Shown piece after piece: positions 36,709 to 45,961 of a DNA stretch of 64,000 nt. The notes under the pieces were generated by a model, which worked only from the letters and a program-made list of their open reading frames with translations, was not told the DNA's origin and ran no database searches. Made by a program: the position numbers and the translations under genes. Origin of the DNA: Neptunicoccus sediminis (GTDB taxonomy: Bacteria; Pseudomonadota; Alphaproteobacteria; Rhodobacterales; Rhodobacteraceae); contig NZ_MDVX01000013.1 in assembly GCF_001719615.1 (NCBI RefSeq), positions 62,001-126,000 of the forward strand. Reading direction: 5' to 3'. The first letter of the stretch is position 1, and each line of letters starts with the position of its first letter.

Positions 36709-37485
36709 TTGGCCCTCAAAGACTGGTTTGAACCTAAAGACACCCACCCTGCCCCGCGCTCCGGTCCGGTGCGTGTGGGCTGGCTGCTGAACGAAACACG
36801 TTCCGGTGTGGTCTACTACCCGCCCGAGCGCATCCGCTCTGCCGAGGTGAACCGCAAACATGCGAAATCCGCCTCGCGCTGCCCGGCCATCATCAATATG
36901 GAGAGCCGCTACTTTATGATCCGCGTGCCCTATGACCTGCACCTGCGGTTTGTACGGGACGACAAGGGCAAGCCGGGTCTGCGCAACATGAACGGCGATG
37001 CCAGTCCGGTACGGGGCAACATCCTGTCCAAAAAACTGCATCTGACAGCGGAACATGAATGGCGTTATGCGGACAGGCCGACGGTGCAGATTTCCCTGCC
37101 CTATACCTTCATCGCGGATGAGCCGGTCTATATGACCCAGCTTTCCGCCTTCATGCATTATACCAAGACGCCACTGCCCGGCACGATCTTTGGCGGGCGT
37201 TTTGCGATCAACAACTGGCCGCGTCCCTTGATGTGGGCGTTTGAATGGCATGACATCGCGCAGGACTTGATCCTGAAACGGGGACAGCCGTGGTTCTATG
37301 TGCAGTTTGAAACCAACCCGCAGGACCGATCGGTGTCTATGGTAGAGGCACAACTGACGCCGGAACTTGAAGGTTTTATTGACCATACCTCCGCGGCAGT
37401 GAATTATGTAAATCAGTCGTTCTCCCTGTTCAAAGACGCTGAACGGGTGCGACCGGAGACTTTGCTGGTGCCGGTCAAACGCTAG
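36709..37485 (+). CDS. Conserved hypothetical protein with TTG start
   Basis: 258 residues, not recognised. The start is the TTG at 36709 (GAGA upstream), giving MALKDWFEPKD; no ATG is available before residue about 64. It has no membrane segment, no signal peptide and is rich in Trp/Tyr/His in the middle (WRYADRP; FAINNWPRPLMWAFEWHD; RGQPWFYVQFET), which suggests a beta-rich globular fold. Placed 28 bases after gloB and 260 bases before clpA. I cannot offer a function. Confidence 0.75.
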   Translation: MALKDWFEPKDTHPAPRSGPVRVGWLLNETRSGVVYYPPERIRSAEVNRKHAKSASRCPAIINMESRYFMIRVPYDLHLRFVRDDKGKPGLRNMNGDASPVRGNILSKKLHLTAEHEWRYADRPTVQISLPYTFIADEPVYMTQLSAFMHYTKTPLPGTIFGGRFAINNWPRPLMWAFEWHDIAQDLILKRGQPWFYVQFETNPQDRSVSMVEAQLTPELEGFIDHTSAAVNYVNQSFSLFKDAERVRPETLLVPVKR

Positions 37486-37745
37486 GGCGGCACCAAAGAC
37501 AAGGGCGCTCACAGCAGCGTGTAGCCGCTTTGCCCTTGAAACCGGACCGGATCGGAACCATTTTCGTCTGGTCCCGTAAAGATGCCCAAGGCCAAGCCGG
37601 AACGCGGCGCAAATGACTCTCTTGGCGCATTTTTACGGTTAATTTATGAAAAAAACCCTTGAAGGTTTCTTAAACTCACCGAAGTCTAAGTTATGGGGTT
37701 AACCAGCGTTTTCGGGGAACGCTGCAAAAATGAAAGTCGAGATCT
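37486..37745 (+). promoter_or_regulatory. Leader region of clpA
   Basis: 260 bases with no gene. CCCTTGAAGG at about 37657 resembles the -35 element of alphaproteobacterial RpoH (CTTGAA), but no convincing -10 follows at the right distance. No clpS gene, which often precedes clpA, is present here. Confidence 0.3.
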
Positions 37746-40067
37746 ATGCCATCTTTTTCGAGCAGCTTGGAAAATGCAATTCACGCAGCCTTAGGGCACG
37801 CCAATGACCGCAAGCATGAACTTGCCACGTTGGAACACCTTTTGCTGTCTCTGATCGACGAGACCGATGCCGCGCAGGTGATGCGCGCCTGCGAAGTCGA
37901 TCTGGAAGGATTGCGCAGCACCCTTATCCAGTTCCTGGACACCGAACTTGACAGTCTGGTGTCTGAAATCGACGGGTCCGAAGCCGCGCCGACAACCGCC
38001 TTCCAGCGGGTGATCCAGCGTGCCGCGATCCATGTGCAGTCTTCGGGCCGCAACGAAGTCACCGGCGCCAATGTGCTGGTGGCGATCTTTGCGGAACGAG
38101 AAAGCCATGCGGCCTATTTCCTGCAGGAACAGGATATGACCCGCTATGATGCGGTGAATTACATCTCCCACGGCGTTGCCAAAGACCCGAGCTTTACCGA
38201 CACCCGCTCTGTCACCGGATCGGAAGACATCGAAGACCTGAACTTTGAGGCGGATGAAGGCAGCAAGGAAGAAACCGCGCTGCAAAAATACTGCGTTGAT
38301 CTGAACGCCAAAGCCGCCGCAGGGGATATTGACCCACTGATCGGGCGCGATCACGAAGTGGAACGCTGCATTCAGGTGCTCTGTCGCCGCCGCAAGAACA
38401 ACCCGATTCTGGTGGGCGATCCCGGTGTGGGCAAAACCGCCATCGCGGAAGGTCTGGCCAATAAGATCATCAAGGGTGAAACCCCCGAAATTCTGTCCGG
38501 CGCCACAATCTATTCCCTTGATATGGGCGCATTGCTGGCAGGCACCCGCTATCGCGGTGACTTTGAGGAACGCCTCAAAGCGGTGATGACCGAAATGGAG
38601 GAACATAAAGATGCGGTTCTATTCATCGACGAAATCCACACCGTGATCGGTGCCGGTGCCACTTCGGGTGGCGCGATGGATGCTTCCAATCTGCTGAAGC
38701 CTGCGCTGCAAGGCGGAAAGCTGCGCTGCATGGGATCCACAACCTATAAGGAATACCGCCAGCACTTTGAAAAGGACCGCGCCCTGTCGCGCCGGTTCCA
38801 GAAGATCGACGTGAACGAGCCTTCGGTAGAAGATGCGGTGAAAATCCTGCAAGGGTTGAAACCCCATTTTGAGGACCATCACCAAATCACATATACCCCC
38901 GAAGCGATCCGCACCGCGGTAGAACTGTCCGCCCGCTACATCCACGACCGCAAGCTGCCCGACAAGGCAATCGACGTGATCGACGAGGCGGGTGCGCATC
39001 AGCACATCATCCCCGAGGATAAGCGGACCAGTCAGATCGACGTGGCCGAGATTGAGGAAGTCGTGGCAAAAATCGCCCGCATCCCGCCGAAAACCGTCTC
39101 CAAGGACGATGCCGAAGTGCTGCGGGATCTGGAATCGAGCCTCAAGCGTGTGGTCTTTGGACAAGACCCTGCAATCGAGGCGCTGACCTCTGCGATCAAA
39201 CTGTCCCGTGCCGGTCTGCGCGAACCCGAAAAGCCAATCGGCAACTATCTGTTCGCCGGCCCGACAGGTGTAGGTAAAACCGAAGTGGCCAAGCAACTTG
39301 CCGATACGCTGGGTGTAGAATTGCTGCGCTTTGACATGTCGGAATACATGGAGAAACACGCGATCTCCCGTCTGATCGGTGCGCCTCCGGGTTATGTCGG
39401 TTTTGATCAGGGCGGTCTGCTGACGGACGGTGTGGACAAGACCCCGCATTGTGTCCTGCTGCTGGACGAGGTGGAGAAAGCCCACCCCGATGTGTTCAAC
39501 ATTCTGTTGCAGGTGATGGATCACGGCAAGCTGACAGACCATAACGGTCGGACAACCGACTTCCGCAATGTGGTGTTGATCATGACGTCCAACGCCGGTG
39601 CGGCTGATGCGGCGCGTGCGCCCATCGGCTTTGGTCGGGACCGCCGCGAAGGGGAAGACACTGCCGCGATTGAAAAGCTGTTCACGCCGGAATTCCGCAA
39701 CCGTCTGGATGCGATCATTTCCTTCGCACCGCTCGGCAAAAAGACCATCTCCAAAGTTGTGGACAAATTTATCCTGCAACTGGAAGCTCAGCTTATGGAC
39801 CGCAACGTGGTGTTCGAACTGACACCGGCGGCCTCTGCATGGCTTGGTGAGAAAGGCTATGACGATAAAATGGGGGCGCGGCCTCTGGCCCGTGTCATTC
39901 AGGAACACGTCAAAAAGCCGCTGGCCGAGGAACTGTTGTTTGGCAAACTGACCAAGGGTGGACTGGTGAAGGTCTCGGTCAAGGATGGCAAGCTGGAACT
40001 GAAGATGGAGCCACCGGAAAAGCGGCGCATCCCCAAATCCAAACCGCCTTTGCTAACGGCAGATTGA
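37746..40067 (+). CDS. clpA: ATP-dependent Clp protease ATP-binding subunit ClpA
   Basis: 773 residues. N-domain (residues 1-150, two ClpN repeats), first AAA+ module with Walker A GDPGVGKT near 225 and sensor region [22 protein letters not shown], second AAA+ module with Walker A GPTGVGKT near 506, Walker [13 protein letters not shown] and the ClpP-docking loop IGF in APIGFGRDR. Forms a hexamer that unfolds substrates into ClpP. The acidic segment between N-domain and D1 ([16 protein letters not shown]) is typical of alphaproteobacterial ClpA. Confidence 0.97.
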   Translation: MPSFSSSLENAIHAALGHANDRKHELATLEHLLLSLIDETDAAQVMRACEVDLEGLRSTLIQFLDTELDSLVSEIDGSEAAPTTAFQRVIQRAAIHVQSSGRNEVTGANVLVAIFAERESHAAYFLQEQDMTRYDAVNYISHGVAKDPSFTDTRSVTGSEDIEDLNFEADEGSKEETALQKYCVDLNAKAAAGDIDPLIGRDHEVERCIQVLCRRRKNNPILVGDPGVGKTAIAEGLANKIIKGETPEILSGATIYSLDMGALLAGTRYRGDFEERLKAVMTEMEEHKDAVLFIDEIHTVIGAGATSGGAMDASNLLKPALQGGKLRCMGSTTYKEYRQHFEKDRALSRRFQKIDVNEPSVEDAVKILQGLKPHFEDHHQITYTPEAIRTAVELSARYIHDRKLPDKAIDVIDEAGAHQHIIPEDKRTSQIDVAEIEEVVAKIARIPPKTVSKDDAEVLRDLESSLKRVVFGQDPAIEALTSAIKLSRAGLREPEKPIGNYLFAGPTGVGKTEVAKQLADTLGVELLRFDMSEYMEKHAISRLIGAPPGYVGFDQGGLLTDGVDKTPHCVLLLDEVEKAHPDVFNILLQVMDHGKLTDHNGRTTDFRNVVLIMTSNAGAADAARAPIGFGRDRREGEDTAAIEKLFTPEFRNRLDAIISFAPLGKKTISKVVDKFILQLEAQLMDRNVVFELTPAASAWLGEKGYDDKMGARPLARVIQEHVKKPLAEELLFGKLTKGGLVKVSVKDGKLELKMEPPEKRRIPKSKPPLLTAD

Positions 40068-40147
40068 TCGCGCGGGAAAATTCCGTGAAAACACTGTGAA
40101 ATCCGCCGTGTTTCCAGCTTTTTAGCAAAAGTTGCTTGTACACTAAC

Positions 40148-40185
40148 TACCCTTACGTCAACATGACGTGAGGGTATTTTTTTTT
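40148..40185 (+). terminator. Rho-independent terminator of clpA
   Basis: TACCCTTACGTC / GACGTGAGGGTA (12-bp stem with one T-G pair, five-base loop) followed by nine T residues, 80 bases after the clpA stop. Confidence 0.92.
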
Positions 40186-40205
40186 CATGTATTAATGGTG
40201 ACAAA

Positions 40206-41441
40206 GTGGGCGATGCACTGAAATCGTTCCTGCTTGGCTGGATCTCTTTTGGCACGGAGAAATTCGAAGGACCGGCAAAGCGGCGGATTATTATGACCAA
40301 CATTCTTGTAATGTTGATCACAGCGCTTGCCATACCTCATGCCCTGCTCTTTGCGCTCTATGACGCAGAGGCTTTGTGGATACCGATCTGCCTGACCCTG
40401 TTCTGCGCCATCGCCTTTCAACTGACACCCTTGCTGCACGCCTCCAACCCTTATGCGGGGGGGCTTTACAATCTGTCGCTCTGGCTGGCCTTCGCCACTA
40501 CGATTGCATGGATGTTCTCTGCCCGCTCCGGTGTGCATTTTTACCTGCTGGCGGGCGCGACCACAGCGATCGCCATTTTCGGAATCCGGCAGAACCCGCT
40601 GTCGATCCTCTCGATCCTGCTGGGGCTGGCCTGTTTCATCATTGCAGACCGCAACTTTGTCCAGCCCGCCCCCTTTATTGTCGTCTCTGACGGGTTTCTC
40701 GATGTATTCTACTACCTTTCCATTCCCACGGCGATGCTGTTCATCTTTTGTATGGTCTTTTACGGCTTCAAACAGGCCAGTCTGGCCGAGGAAGCCTTGC
40801 AGAAGGAATATGAATACTCCGAGGCCCTGCTCGCCAATATGCTGCCCGGCCCGATTGCCGCGCAGCTAAAGCGCAATCCCGGCCGCACCATCGCGGACAG
40901 CCACGAAGAGGCGACGATCCTTTTTGCCGATATTGTCGGCTTCACCCCCCGCGCCTGCCACCAGAGCCCCGACCTGCTGGTAAAGTTCCTCAACCAGTTG
41001 TTCACCCGCTTTGACGAGTTGGCCAACCGCCACGGACTGGAAAAGATCAAAACCCTTGGCGATGCCTTTATGGTCGCAGGCGGCATGCCCGAACCCCAGC
41101 CCGACCACGCCGAACGGGTGGCCCGTATGGCGCTCGACATGATCGAAGAAACCCACAAGTTTTCCGTCGAGATGGGAGAGCAGATCGAACTGCGGATCGG
41201 CATTCACACAGGGCCGGTGGTGGCCGGTGTAATCGGCACGAAAAAGCCGTTTTACGATGTCTGGGGCGACACGGTGAACACCGCTGCGCGGCTGGAAACC
41301 TTCGGAACCAATGGCAAAATCCAGGTGACAGCAGAGACCAAGGCGATTCTGGAATCGCAATTCAATTTTGCCGAACGGGGCAAGGTCAGCATCAAGGGCA
41401 AGGGCGATCTGGATCTGTGGTATCTGGAGGGCCTGCGCTAG
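40206..41441 (+). CDS. Membrane-bound class III adenylate cyclase
   Basis: 411 residues, GTG start. Residues about 28-195 contain six hydrophobic segments; a short coiled linker (LAEEALQKEYEYSEALLANMLP) leads to the cyclase domain (about 235-410). Catalytic metal Asp in ATILFADIVGFTP, the purine-recognition Lys in KIKTLGDAF, YDVWGDTVNTAARLE for the second recognition Asp and the transition-state Asn/Arg. Lys and Asp favour ATP over GTP. Fits cAMP signalling of roseobacters. Stands alone between the clpA terminator and a convergent amidohydrolase gene. Confidence 0.9.
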   Translation: MGDALKSFLLGWISFGTEKFEGPAKRRIIMTNILVMLITALAIPHALLFALYDAEALWIPICLTLFCAIAFQLTPLLHASNPYAGGLYNLSLWLAFATTIAWMFSARSGVHFYLLAGATTAIAIFGIRQNPLSILSILLGLACFIIADRNFVQPAPFIVVSDGFLDVFYYLSIPTAMLFIFCMVFYGFKQASLAEEALQKEYEYSEALLANMLPGPIAAQLKRNPGRTIADSHEEATILFADIVGFTPRACHQSPDLLVKFLNQLFTRFDELANRHGLEKIKTLGDAFMVAGGMPEPQPDHAERVARMALDMIEETHKFSVEMGEQIELRIGIHTGPVVAGVIGTKKPFYDVWGDTVNTAARLETFGTNGKIQVTAETKAILESQFNFAERGKVSIKGKGDLDLWYLEGLR

Positions 41442-41456
41442 TCCTCCTCCGACGTG

Positions 41457-42317
41457 CTATTCGGCGGCCATCTGCATCGGCCAGCTGGTCATCTCGCAAA
41501 TCTGCGCCGCGACTTTACTCAGGCTTTTGCGCACATCATCAAACTGGTCGCTTTTCGTGACAGTCTTTTCGTTCAGGTACAACGAACGGTCGATCTCGAT
41601 CTGTAGACAATGCTGCCCCGAACTCGGCCGCCCGTAAGCCTGCGCGATATAGGCCCCCGCAAAAGGCGTGTTCCGCGCCACCCGAAAGCCTTCCTGTTTC
41701 AAAAAGCTTTCGATCTCTTCCACAAAGAGATTGTCACAGGAGGAGCCGAACCGATCTCCGAGCACAATATCCGGCGAGCGTCCGAACACCCCCGAGACAT
41801 TGGCCACGGCCTCATGGGGCATCGAATGGCAATCCACCAGCAGAACCTGTCCAAAGGCCGCACGGGCGGTGCGCAGCAGATCTGCAAGCTGGGCATGATA
41901 AGGGGTGTAGTACCGCTCCAGCCGCGTCTGAGCCTGCGCCATAGTGATCTTGCCGCTGATCAGGGCACGCCCTTCTGACACCACACGGGGAATCACCCCC
42001 AGCCCCGAGGCAACACGGGGATTACCCTTAGAGGCGCGGACGCCCTCAATCGCCGCAGCGTCCAGTTCTTCGATACCTCGATTTAGATCCACATAGGCCC
42101 GCGGCGCAGAGGCACAGAGCAGGGGCGCCCCGAAATCCGTCGCCGCCCTGAAAAGATCATCCACGAAAGCATCTTCCGAACTGCGAATCGCGACCGGATC
42201 CAGAACTGATTCTTCCAAAAACGCCGCCGGATAGTCCCGCCCGCTGTGCGGAGAGGAAAAAACCGTCCCGCAGGTAATGGTTTCGGGCAGATGCAGGTGG
42301 TATTCTACAGGGGTCAT
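41457..42317 (-). CDS. N-formylglutamate amidohydrolase family protein
   Basis: 286 residues. Family features: VFSSPHSGRDYP near the N-terminus, SEDAFVDDLF, APRAYVDLNRG, LVDCHSMPHEAVANV and the terminal LQIEIDRSLYLNE. HutG-type members hydrolyse N-formyl-L-glutamate in histidine degradation; no other hut genes are visible, so it may act on another N-acyl amino acid. ATG 42317 is used (GAGAGACC upstream) rather than 42338. Confidence 0.88.
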   Translation of the reverse strand: MTPVEYHLHLPETITCGTVFSSPHSGRDYPAAFLEESVLDPVAIRSSEDAFVDDLFRAATDFGAPLLCASAPRAYVDLNRGIEELDAAAIEGVRASKGNPRVASGLGVIPRVVSEGRALISGKITMAQAQTRLERYYTPYHAQLADLLRTARAAFGQVLLVDCHSMPHEAVANVSGVFGRSPDIVLGDRFGSSCDNLFVEEIESFLKQEGFRVARNTPFAGAYIAQAYGRPSSGQHCLQIEIDRSLYLNEKTVTKSDQFDDVRKSLSKVAAQICEMTSWPMQMAAE

Positions 42318-42373
42318 GGCGGTCTCTCTTGTTAACAACTGATACCATTACGCGAATTGAGATGCAAAACCTC

Positions 42374-42402
42374 TTGAACCCGTCCGCGAACCCGCCTATA
42401 GA
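42374..42402 (+). promoter_or_regulatory. Promoter of tRNA-Val
   Basis: TTGAAC and TATAGA separated by 17 bases; predicted start about 40 bases before the tRNA. Confidence 0.65.
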
Positions 42403-42446
42403 CCGCGAACACGAATTTCTGTCAGCTTCGACAGATGCTTGGATTC

Positions 42447-42521
42447 GGGCGTATAGCTCAGCGGGAGAGCACTTCGTTGACATCGAAGGGGTCACTGGTT
42501 CAATCCCAGTTACGCCCACCA
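42447..42521 (+). tRNA. tRNA-Val (anticodon GAC)
   Basis: 75 bases including an encoded CCA. Acceptor stem GGGCGTA / TACGCCC with discriminator A, D-arm AGCTCAGCGGGAGAGC, anticodon stem CTTCG / CGAAG with loop TTGACAT giving GAC, short variable loop and T-arm with GGTTCAATCC. Reads the GUC codon of valine. Confidence 0.95.
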
Positions 42522-42593
42522 TTCCCCCCTCGGGGTCTGGTATAACCGAAACAAAATGGCGCCTCCCCGCGCGCCGCGAAAAAGGAGAAGGCC

Positions 42594-42719
42594 ATGAAGG
42601 TCAAAAACTCGCTCCGCTCGCTCAAAGCGCGCCACCGGGATTGCCGTGTGGTTCGTCGTAAGGGCCGCGTATATGTGATCAACAAAACCCAGCGTCGCTT
42701 TAAAGCACGTCAGGGTTAA
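42594..42719 (+). CDS. rpmJ: 50S ribosomal protein L36
   Basis: 41 residues: [20 protein letters not shown] and [20 protein letters not shown], then Gly. This is the longer L36 form without the CxxC/CxxH zinc site (only one Cys remains), the type usual in alphaproteobacteria. The ribosome site AAAGGAGAAGGCC is strong. It lies 72 bases after tRNA-Val and is followed by a terminator, so it may be read from the tRNA promoter or from its own. Confidence 0.95.
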   Translation: MKVKNSLRSLKARHRDCRVVRRKGRVYVINKTQRRFKARQG

Positions 42720-42739
42720 GTTTCTGACACACGTCATTC

Positions 42740-42775
42740 AAAAGGCCGCAGCACTCGCTGCGGCCTTTTGCTTTT
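42740..42775 (+). terminator. Rho-independent terminator of rpmJ
   Basis: AAAAGGCCGCAGC / GCTGCGGCCTTTT, 13-bp stem with a four-base ACTC loop, followed by GCTTTT. Confidence 0.92.
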
Positions 42776-42811
42776 GTGAAGATGGTCAGGCGTATCGCAG
42801 CCCCCTAGGGC

Positions 42812-43639
42812 CTACTGGCGATACCATACAAGCTGCGTACCGGTCGCCAGCACCTTACCGTCCGTAGACCAGAGCTGCATCTGCTGGTCGTGGAAATTCC
42901 CCTGAAACCGCATCGCATCCGCGACCCCCAGAACCGGCGCTGCGCCTTGCGCTTTTATATCCGCCTGATTCGCCAGAAAATGCGTGGTGATGGACACCGA
43001 TCCCATCGGCTGCATGGTGCCGCGCACGTGCAAAAGACGCAGGAAGAAACTGTCCGCAAGGGCCGCCAGCGACAGATAGTCAAGCGGGCGTGGCGGGTTG
43101 TCTCCGACCCAAACCTCGGTGCGGGTCTGGCCAAATTCCTCTTTCGGCTTGCCCGTCCAGTCCGGCAGGCCCTTCACAAAACCAAAGCGGTAGCGCTCCA
43201 GCCACTTCAAAGGCCCGCGCCCGTCGCTCATCCCGACAGACTCGGCTGTGGGAACATCCGGCATGGTCACAGGTTGATAGGCAAAGGTCTCTGCGCGCTG
43301 GCCGCAGACAACAGTTGCGGTGGCACAGATCCGCCCCTCCTGCAGCAGCTCAAGGCTCCAGTGCTGGGTGTATTTTCCGGTACGACAAAGCTTTGAAACG
43401 ATCTCAAAACCGCCTGTCCCCATCGCGGACAGCAGGTTGATGGTCATAGACACAGGATCACCCTGACAGCGGGTATCGCTTAGCACGGCGTTCAAGACCG
43501 TCGCCGTAGTTGCGCCGCCGAAAGAGCCGACCATATTGGCATAATCCGGCGCAGGCGCACCATTCCAGACGCCAGTGTCTGTGGCAGTCAAAGCGGTGGC
43601 GCGGTCAAAAGGGTGGGTATCCGGCATGGCAGTGTCCAT
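42812..43639 (-). CDS. TesB-like acyl-CoA thioesterase
   Basis: 275 residues with two hotdog halves. First half: GGATTATVLNAVLSD, QGDPVSMTINLLSAM, GGFEIVSKLCRTGKYTQHW. Second half: DNPPRPLDYLSLAALADSFF and GSVSITTHFLANQADIKAQG. This is the architecture of the 4HBT_3/TesB-like thioesterases that hydrolyse acyl-CoA esters. Start is 43639 or the ATG at 43627; neither has a strong ribosome site. It follows the PaaK-like ligase gene after 109 bases on the same strand, so it may belong to the CoA-ester pathway of that locus (inference). Confidence 0.75.
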   Translation of the reverse strand: MDTAMPDTHPFDRATALTATDTGVWNGAPAPDYANMVGSFGGATTATVLNAVLSDTRCQGDPVSMTINLLSAMGTGGFEIVSKLCRTGKYTQHWSLELLQEGRICATATVVCGQRAETFAYQPVTMPDVPTAESVGMSDGRGPLKWLERYRFGFVKGLPDWTGKPKEEFGQTRTEVWVGDNPPRPLDYLSLAALADSFFLRLLHVRGTMQPMGSVSITTHFLANQADIKAQGAAPVLGVADAMRFQGNFHDQQMQLWSTDGKVLATGTQLVWYRQ

Positions 43640-43748
43640 CTGTTGGGCAAGCGGAACCCCCCGCCTGCAACGTTTCTCCCTTCGCTATAACAACGGTCGG
43701 GACATCGGACAATTCGGACACCACGTCACCCTGAAGGGCGGTCAGGCG

Positions 43749-44975
43749 TCAGTCATAGCTGCGCTGGTCGTCGATCACCTTGCCATCGTTTGGCAGGCTG
43801 CCGGGCGCTTGTAACGCCACTCGCCCCCGCAGTTTGAGCACATCGCGCACCGAAGCCTCTATCTGTGCCGCATCCGCGCCGCTCTCCGCCTCGCAGAGCA
43901 CCGTCATACTGTCGGACTCCCCGTCACGGCCCACAACCACACGAACCTTGGAGACTTCGTCATGCCGTGCAACCAGATCGGCCACCTGTTCGGGGCGCAC
44001 AAACATCCCCTTGATCTTGGCCGTCTGGTCGGCACGGCCCATCCAGCCCTTGATGCGCCTATTGGTGCGCCCGCAGGGGGATTGCCCCGCCAGCACCGCG
44101 CTCATGTCGCCGGTGGCAAACCGGATCAGCGGGTAATCGGGGTTGAGCGTGGTCACAACCACCTCGCCCACCTCCCCTTCCGCCACAGGGTTGCCAGTGC
44201 CCGGCGTGACGATCTCTACGATCACGCCTTCGTCCACAATCATCCCTTCCATCGCCGGCGTCTCATAGGCGATAGACCCCAGATCCGCCGTGCCGTAGCC
44301 CTGCAAACAGGCGATGCCACGATCCGCATATTCGGCCCGCAGGCTCGGGAACAGGGCACCGCCACCGACCACGGCCTTTTTCAAACGGCTCAGGTCCACG
44401 CCCGTCTCAGCCGCTTTGTCGAGGATCACCTTCAAATAATCAGGTGTGCCGGTATAAGCCGTCACCCCCAGCGCCGCCGCAGCTTGTACCTGCAATTCGG
44501 TCTGGCCGGTGCCTGCGGGCAAAACAGTTGCGCCCACCGCCGCAGCCCCGTTTTCAAACATCATCCCCGCAGGGGTCAGATGGTAAGAAAAGCAGTTCTG
44601 CACCACATCCCCTTTGCCCACACCCGCCGCAAACAATCCGCGCCCCATGCGCCACCAGTCACGCCCGCGCATACCCGGTTCATAGATCGGACCGGGGGAT
44701 TGAAATACATGGTCAAACCCCGCAACGCCGTGCGCGGCATAGCCACCAAACGGCGGCCGCGATTTCTGCGCTGCCACCAGATCGGATTTGCGCAGAACTG
44801 GCAGTTTGGCCAGTGCAGCCATATCCACCACCTGCGCCGCATCCACATCCGCCAGCGCCGCGCCGTAGCCTTTGGCATTGGCCTGCGCCTGTGCGATCTG
44901 GCTCGGAAGGGCCTTGGCCAGATCCGATGCCCGCTGGTCTGCGCTGCGTGTTTCCAACTCGTCATAAAATGCCAT
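43749..44975 (-). CDS. PaaK-like (phenylacetate-CoA ligase family) AMP-forming ligase
   Basis: 408 residues of the adenylate-forming superfamily. PaaK-type features: AKLPVLRKSDLVAAQ near residue 60, GRGLFAAGVGKGDVVQNCFSY, YTGTPDYLKVIL, QGYGTADLGSIAYE and RFATGDMSAVL with the C-terminal KIKGMFVRPEQV. It would activate an aromatic or related carboxylic acid to its CoA ester. GGAAGAGGG precedes ATG 44975; a longer frame to 45038 reads into the dispersed motif and is rejected. Last gene of the transporter locus. Confidence 0.88.
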   Translation of the reverse strand: MAFYDELETRSADQRASDLAKALPSQIAQAQANAKGYGAALADVDAAQVVDMAALAKLPVLRKSDLVAAQKSRPPFGGYAAHGVAGFDHVFQSPGPIYEPGMRGRDWWRMGRGLFAAGVGKGDVVQNCFSYHLTPAGMMFENGAAAVGATVLPAGTGQTELQVQAAAALGVTAYTGTPDYLKVILDKAAETGVDLSRLKKAVVGGGALFPSLRAEYADRGIACLQGYGTADLGSIAYETPAMEGMIVDEGVIVEIVTPGTGNPVAEGEVGEVVVTTLNPDYPLIRFATGDMSAVLAGQSPCGRTNRRIKGWMGRADQTAKIKGMFVRPEQVADLVARHDEVSKVRVVVGRDGESDSMTVLCEAESGADAAQIEASVRDVLKLRGRVALQAPGSLPNDGKVIDDQRSYD

Positions 44976-45015
44976 CAGGCTGCCCTCTTCCACCCCGCGA
45001 CCCGAAAGGTGCGGC

Positions 45016-45037
45016 TTCAATGTTCCTAAAATACTCA
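45016..45037 (-). repeat. Dispersed 3'-end motif, copy 3
   Basis: TTCAATGTTCC, T, AAAATACTCA on the plus strand; 28 bases past the stop of the minus-strand LivF gene and 40 bases before the PaaK-like start. It shows that the motif can lie between two genes of one direction. Confidence 0.8.
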
Positions 45038-45065
45038 ATCCCCCGTCACGCCGCAGCGCGTCCGA

Positions 45066-45887
45066 TCAGCTGAGCCAGCGTTTGCGGCGGCGGTAGCTGC
45101 GTACATCGCGAAAGGATTTGCGTCCGTCATCCGACATACCGAGATAGAATTCCTTCACGTCCGGATTTTCCCGCAACTCGGCAGCAGGACCGTCCATCAC
45201 CACGCGACCGCTTTCCAGAATATACCCGTAATGGGCAAATCGCAGCGCGACGTTGGTATTCTGCTCTGCCAGCAGGAAGGACACGCCCTCTTGCTCGTTA
45301 AGGCTCTTCACAATACCGAAAATCTCTTCCACCAGTTGCGGCGCCAGCCCCATTGACGGCTCGTCCAGCAACACAGTTTCAGGCTTTGACATCAGGGCGC
45401 GGCCAATGGCCACCATTTGTTGCTCCCCGCCCGAAGTGTACCCCGCCTGCGACTTGCGCCGCTCTTTCAGACGCGGGAAATAGGTGTAGACCAGATCCAG
45501 ATCCTGCGCGAGCTGTGCGCGCGAAATATTACGGGTATAGCTGCCGGTCAGAAGGTTTTCCTCAACGGTCAGATGCTCGAAACAATGCCGCCCTTCCATC
45601 ACCTGAATAACACCACGCCGCACCAGTTCGGCAGGGGACAGATCAGCGACAGGGTCATCACGGTAGAGAATCGACCCTTTGGTCACTTCACCCCGCTCCG
45701 AATGCAGAAGGTTGGAAATCGCCTTGAGCGTCGTGGTCTTGCCCGCGCCATTCCCGCCAAGCAGCGCTGTGATCCCGCCTTTTGGTACGGACAGGCTCAC
45801 CCCTTTCAGGACAAGGATGACGTGATTGTAGATCACTTCGATGTTGTTGACCTCTAACAGGGTCTCGGTTTTGCCAGCGTCCAGCAT
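45066..45887 (-). CDS. Liv-type ABC transporter ATPase (LivF family)
   Basis: 273 residues: Walker A LLGGNGAGKTTTLK, signature TSGGEQQMVAIGRAL, Walker B VLLDEPSMGLAP, switch LAEQN. Longer than LivF elsewhere in the window because of a basic C-terminal extension (GRKSFRDVRSYRRRKRWLS). Separated from the binding-protein gene by 74 bases with a strong hairpin. The EGRHCFEHLTVEENL block and the extension match the LivF subtype that accompanies CoA-ligase genes. Confidence 0.9.
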   Translation of the reverse strand: MLDAGKTETLLEVNNIEVIYNHVILVLKGVSLSVPKGGITALLGGNGAGKTTTLKAISNLLHSERGEVTKGSILYRDDPVADLSPAELVRRGVIQVMEGRHCFEHLTVEENLLTGSYTRNISRAQLAQDLDLVYTYFPRLKERRKSQAGYTSGGEQQMVAIGRALMSKPETVLLDEPSMGLAPQLVEEIFGIVKSLNEQEGVSFLLAEQNTNVALRFAHYGYILESGRVVMDGPAAELRENPDVKEFYLGMSDDGRKSFRDVRSYRRRKRWLS

Positions 45888-45917
45888 CGTTCACTTCCAA
45901 GCTTTTGCATTTGGGTC

Positions 45918-45943
45918 CACCGGGCGGGACACTCCGCCCGGTG
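45918..45943 (-). terminator. Intercistronic hairpin after the second binding protein
   Basis: CACCGGGCGG / CCGCCCGGTG, 10-bp stem with a six-base loop, between the binding-protein stop (45962) and LivF start. No T-run, so it is more likely a stabiliser or partial terminator. Confidence 0.65.
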
Positions 45944-45961
45944 ATTGTTCTTCGTCCGGCC

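Noticed and set aside
44976-45038. Longer N-terminus for the PaaK-like ligase starting MSILGTL
   Set aside because: Those codons are the dispersed 3'-end motif; the start at 44975 has its own ribosome site and fits the family.
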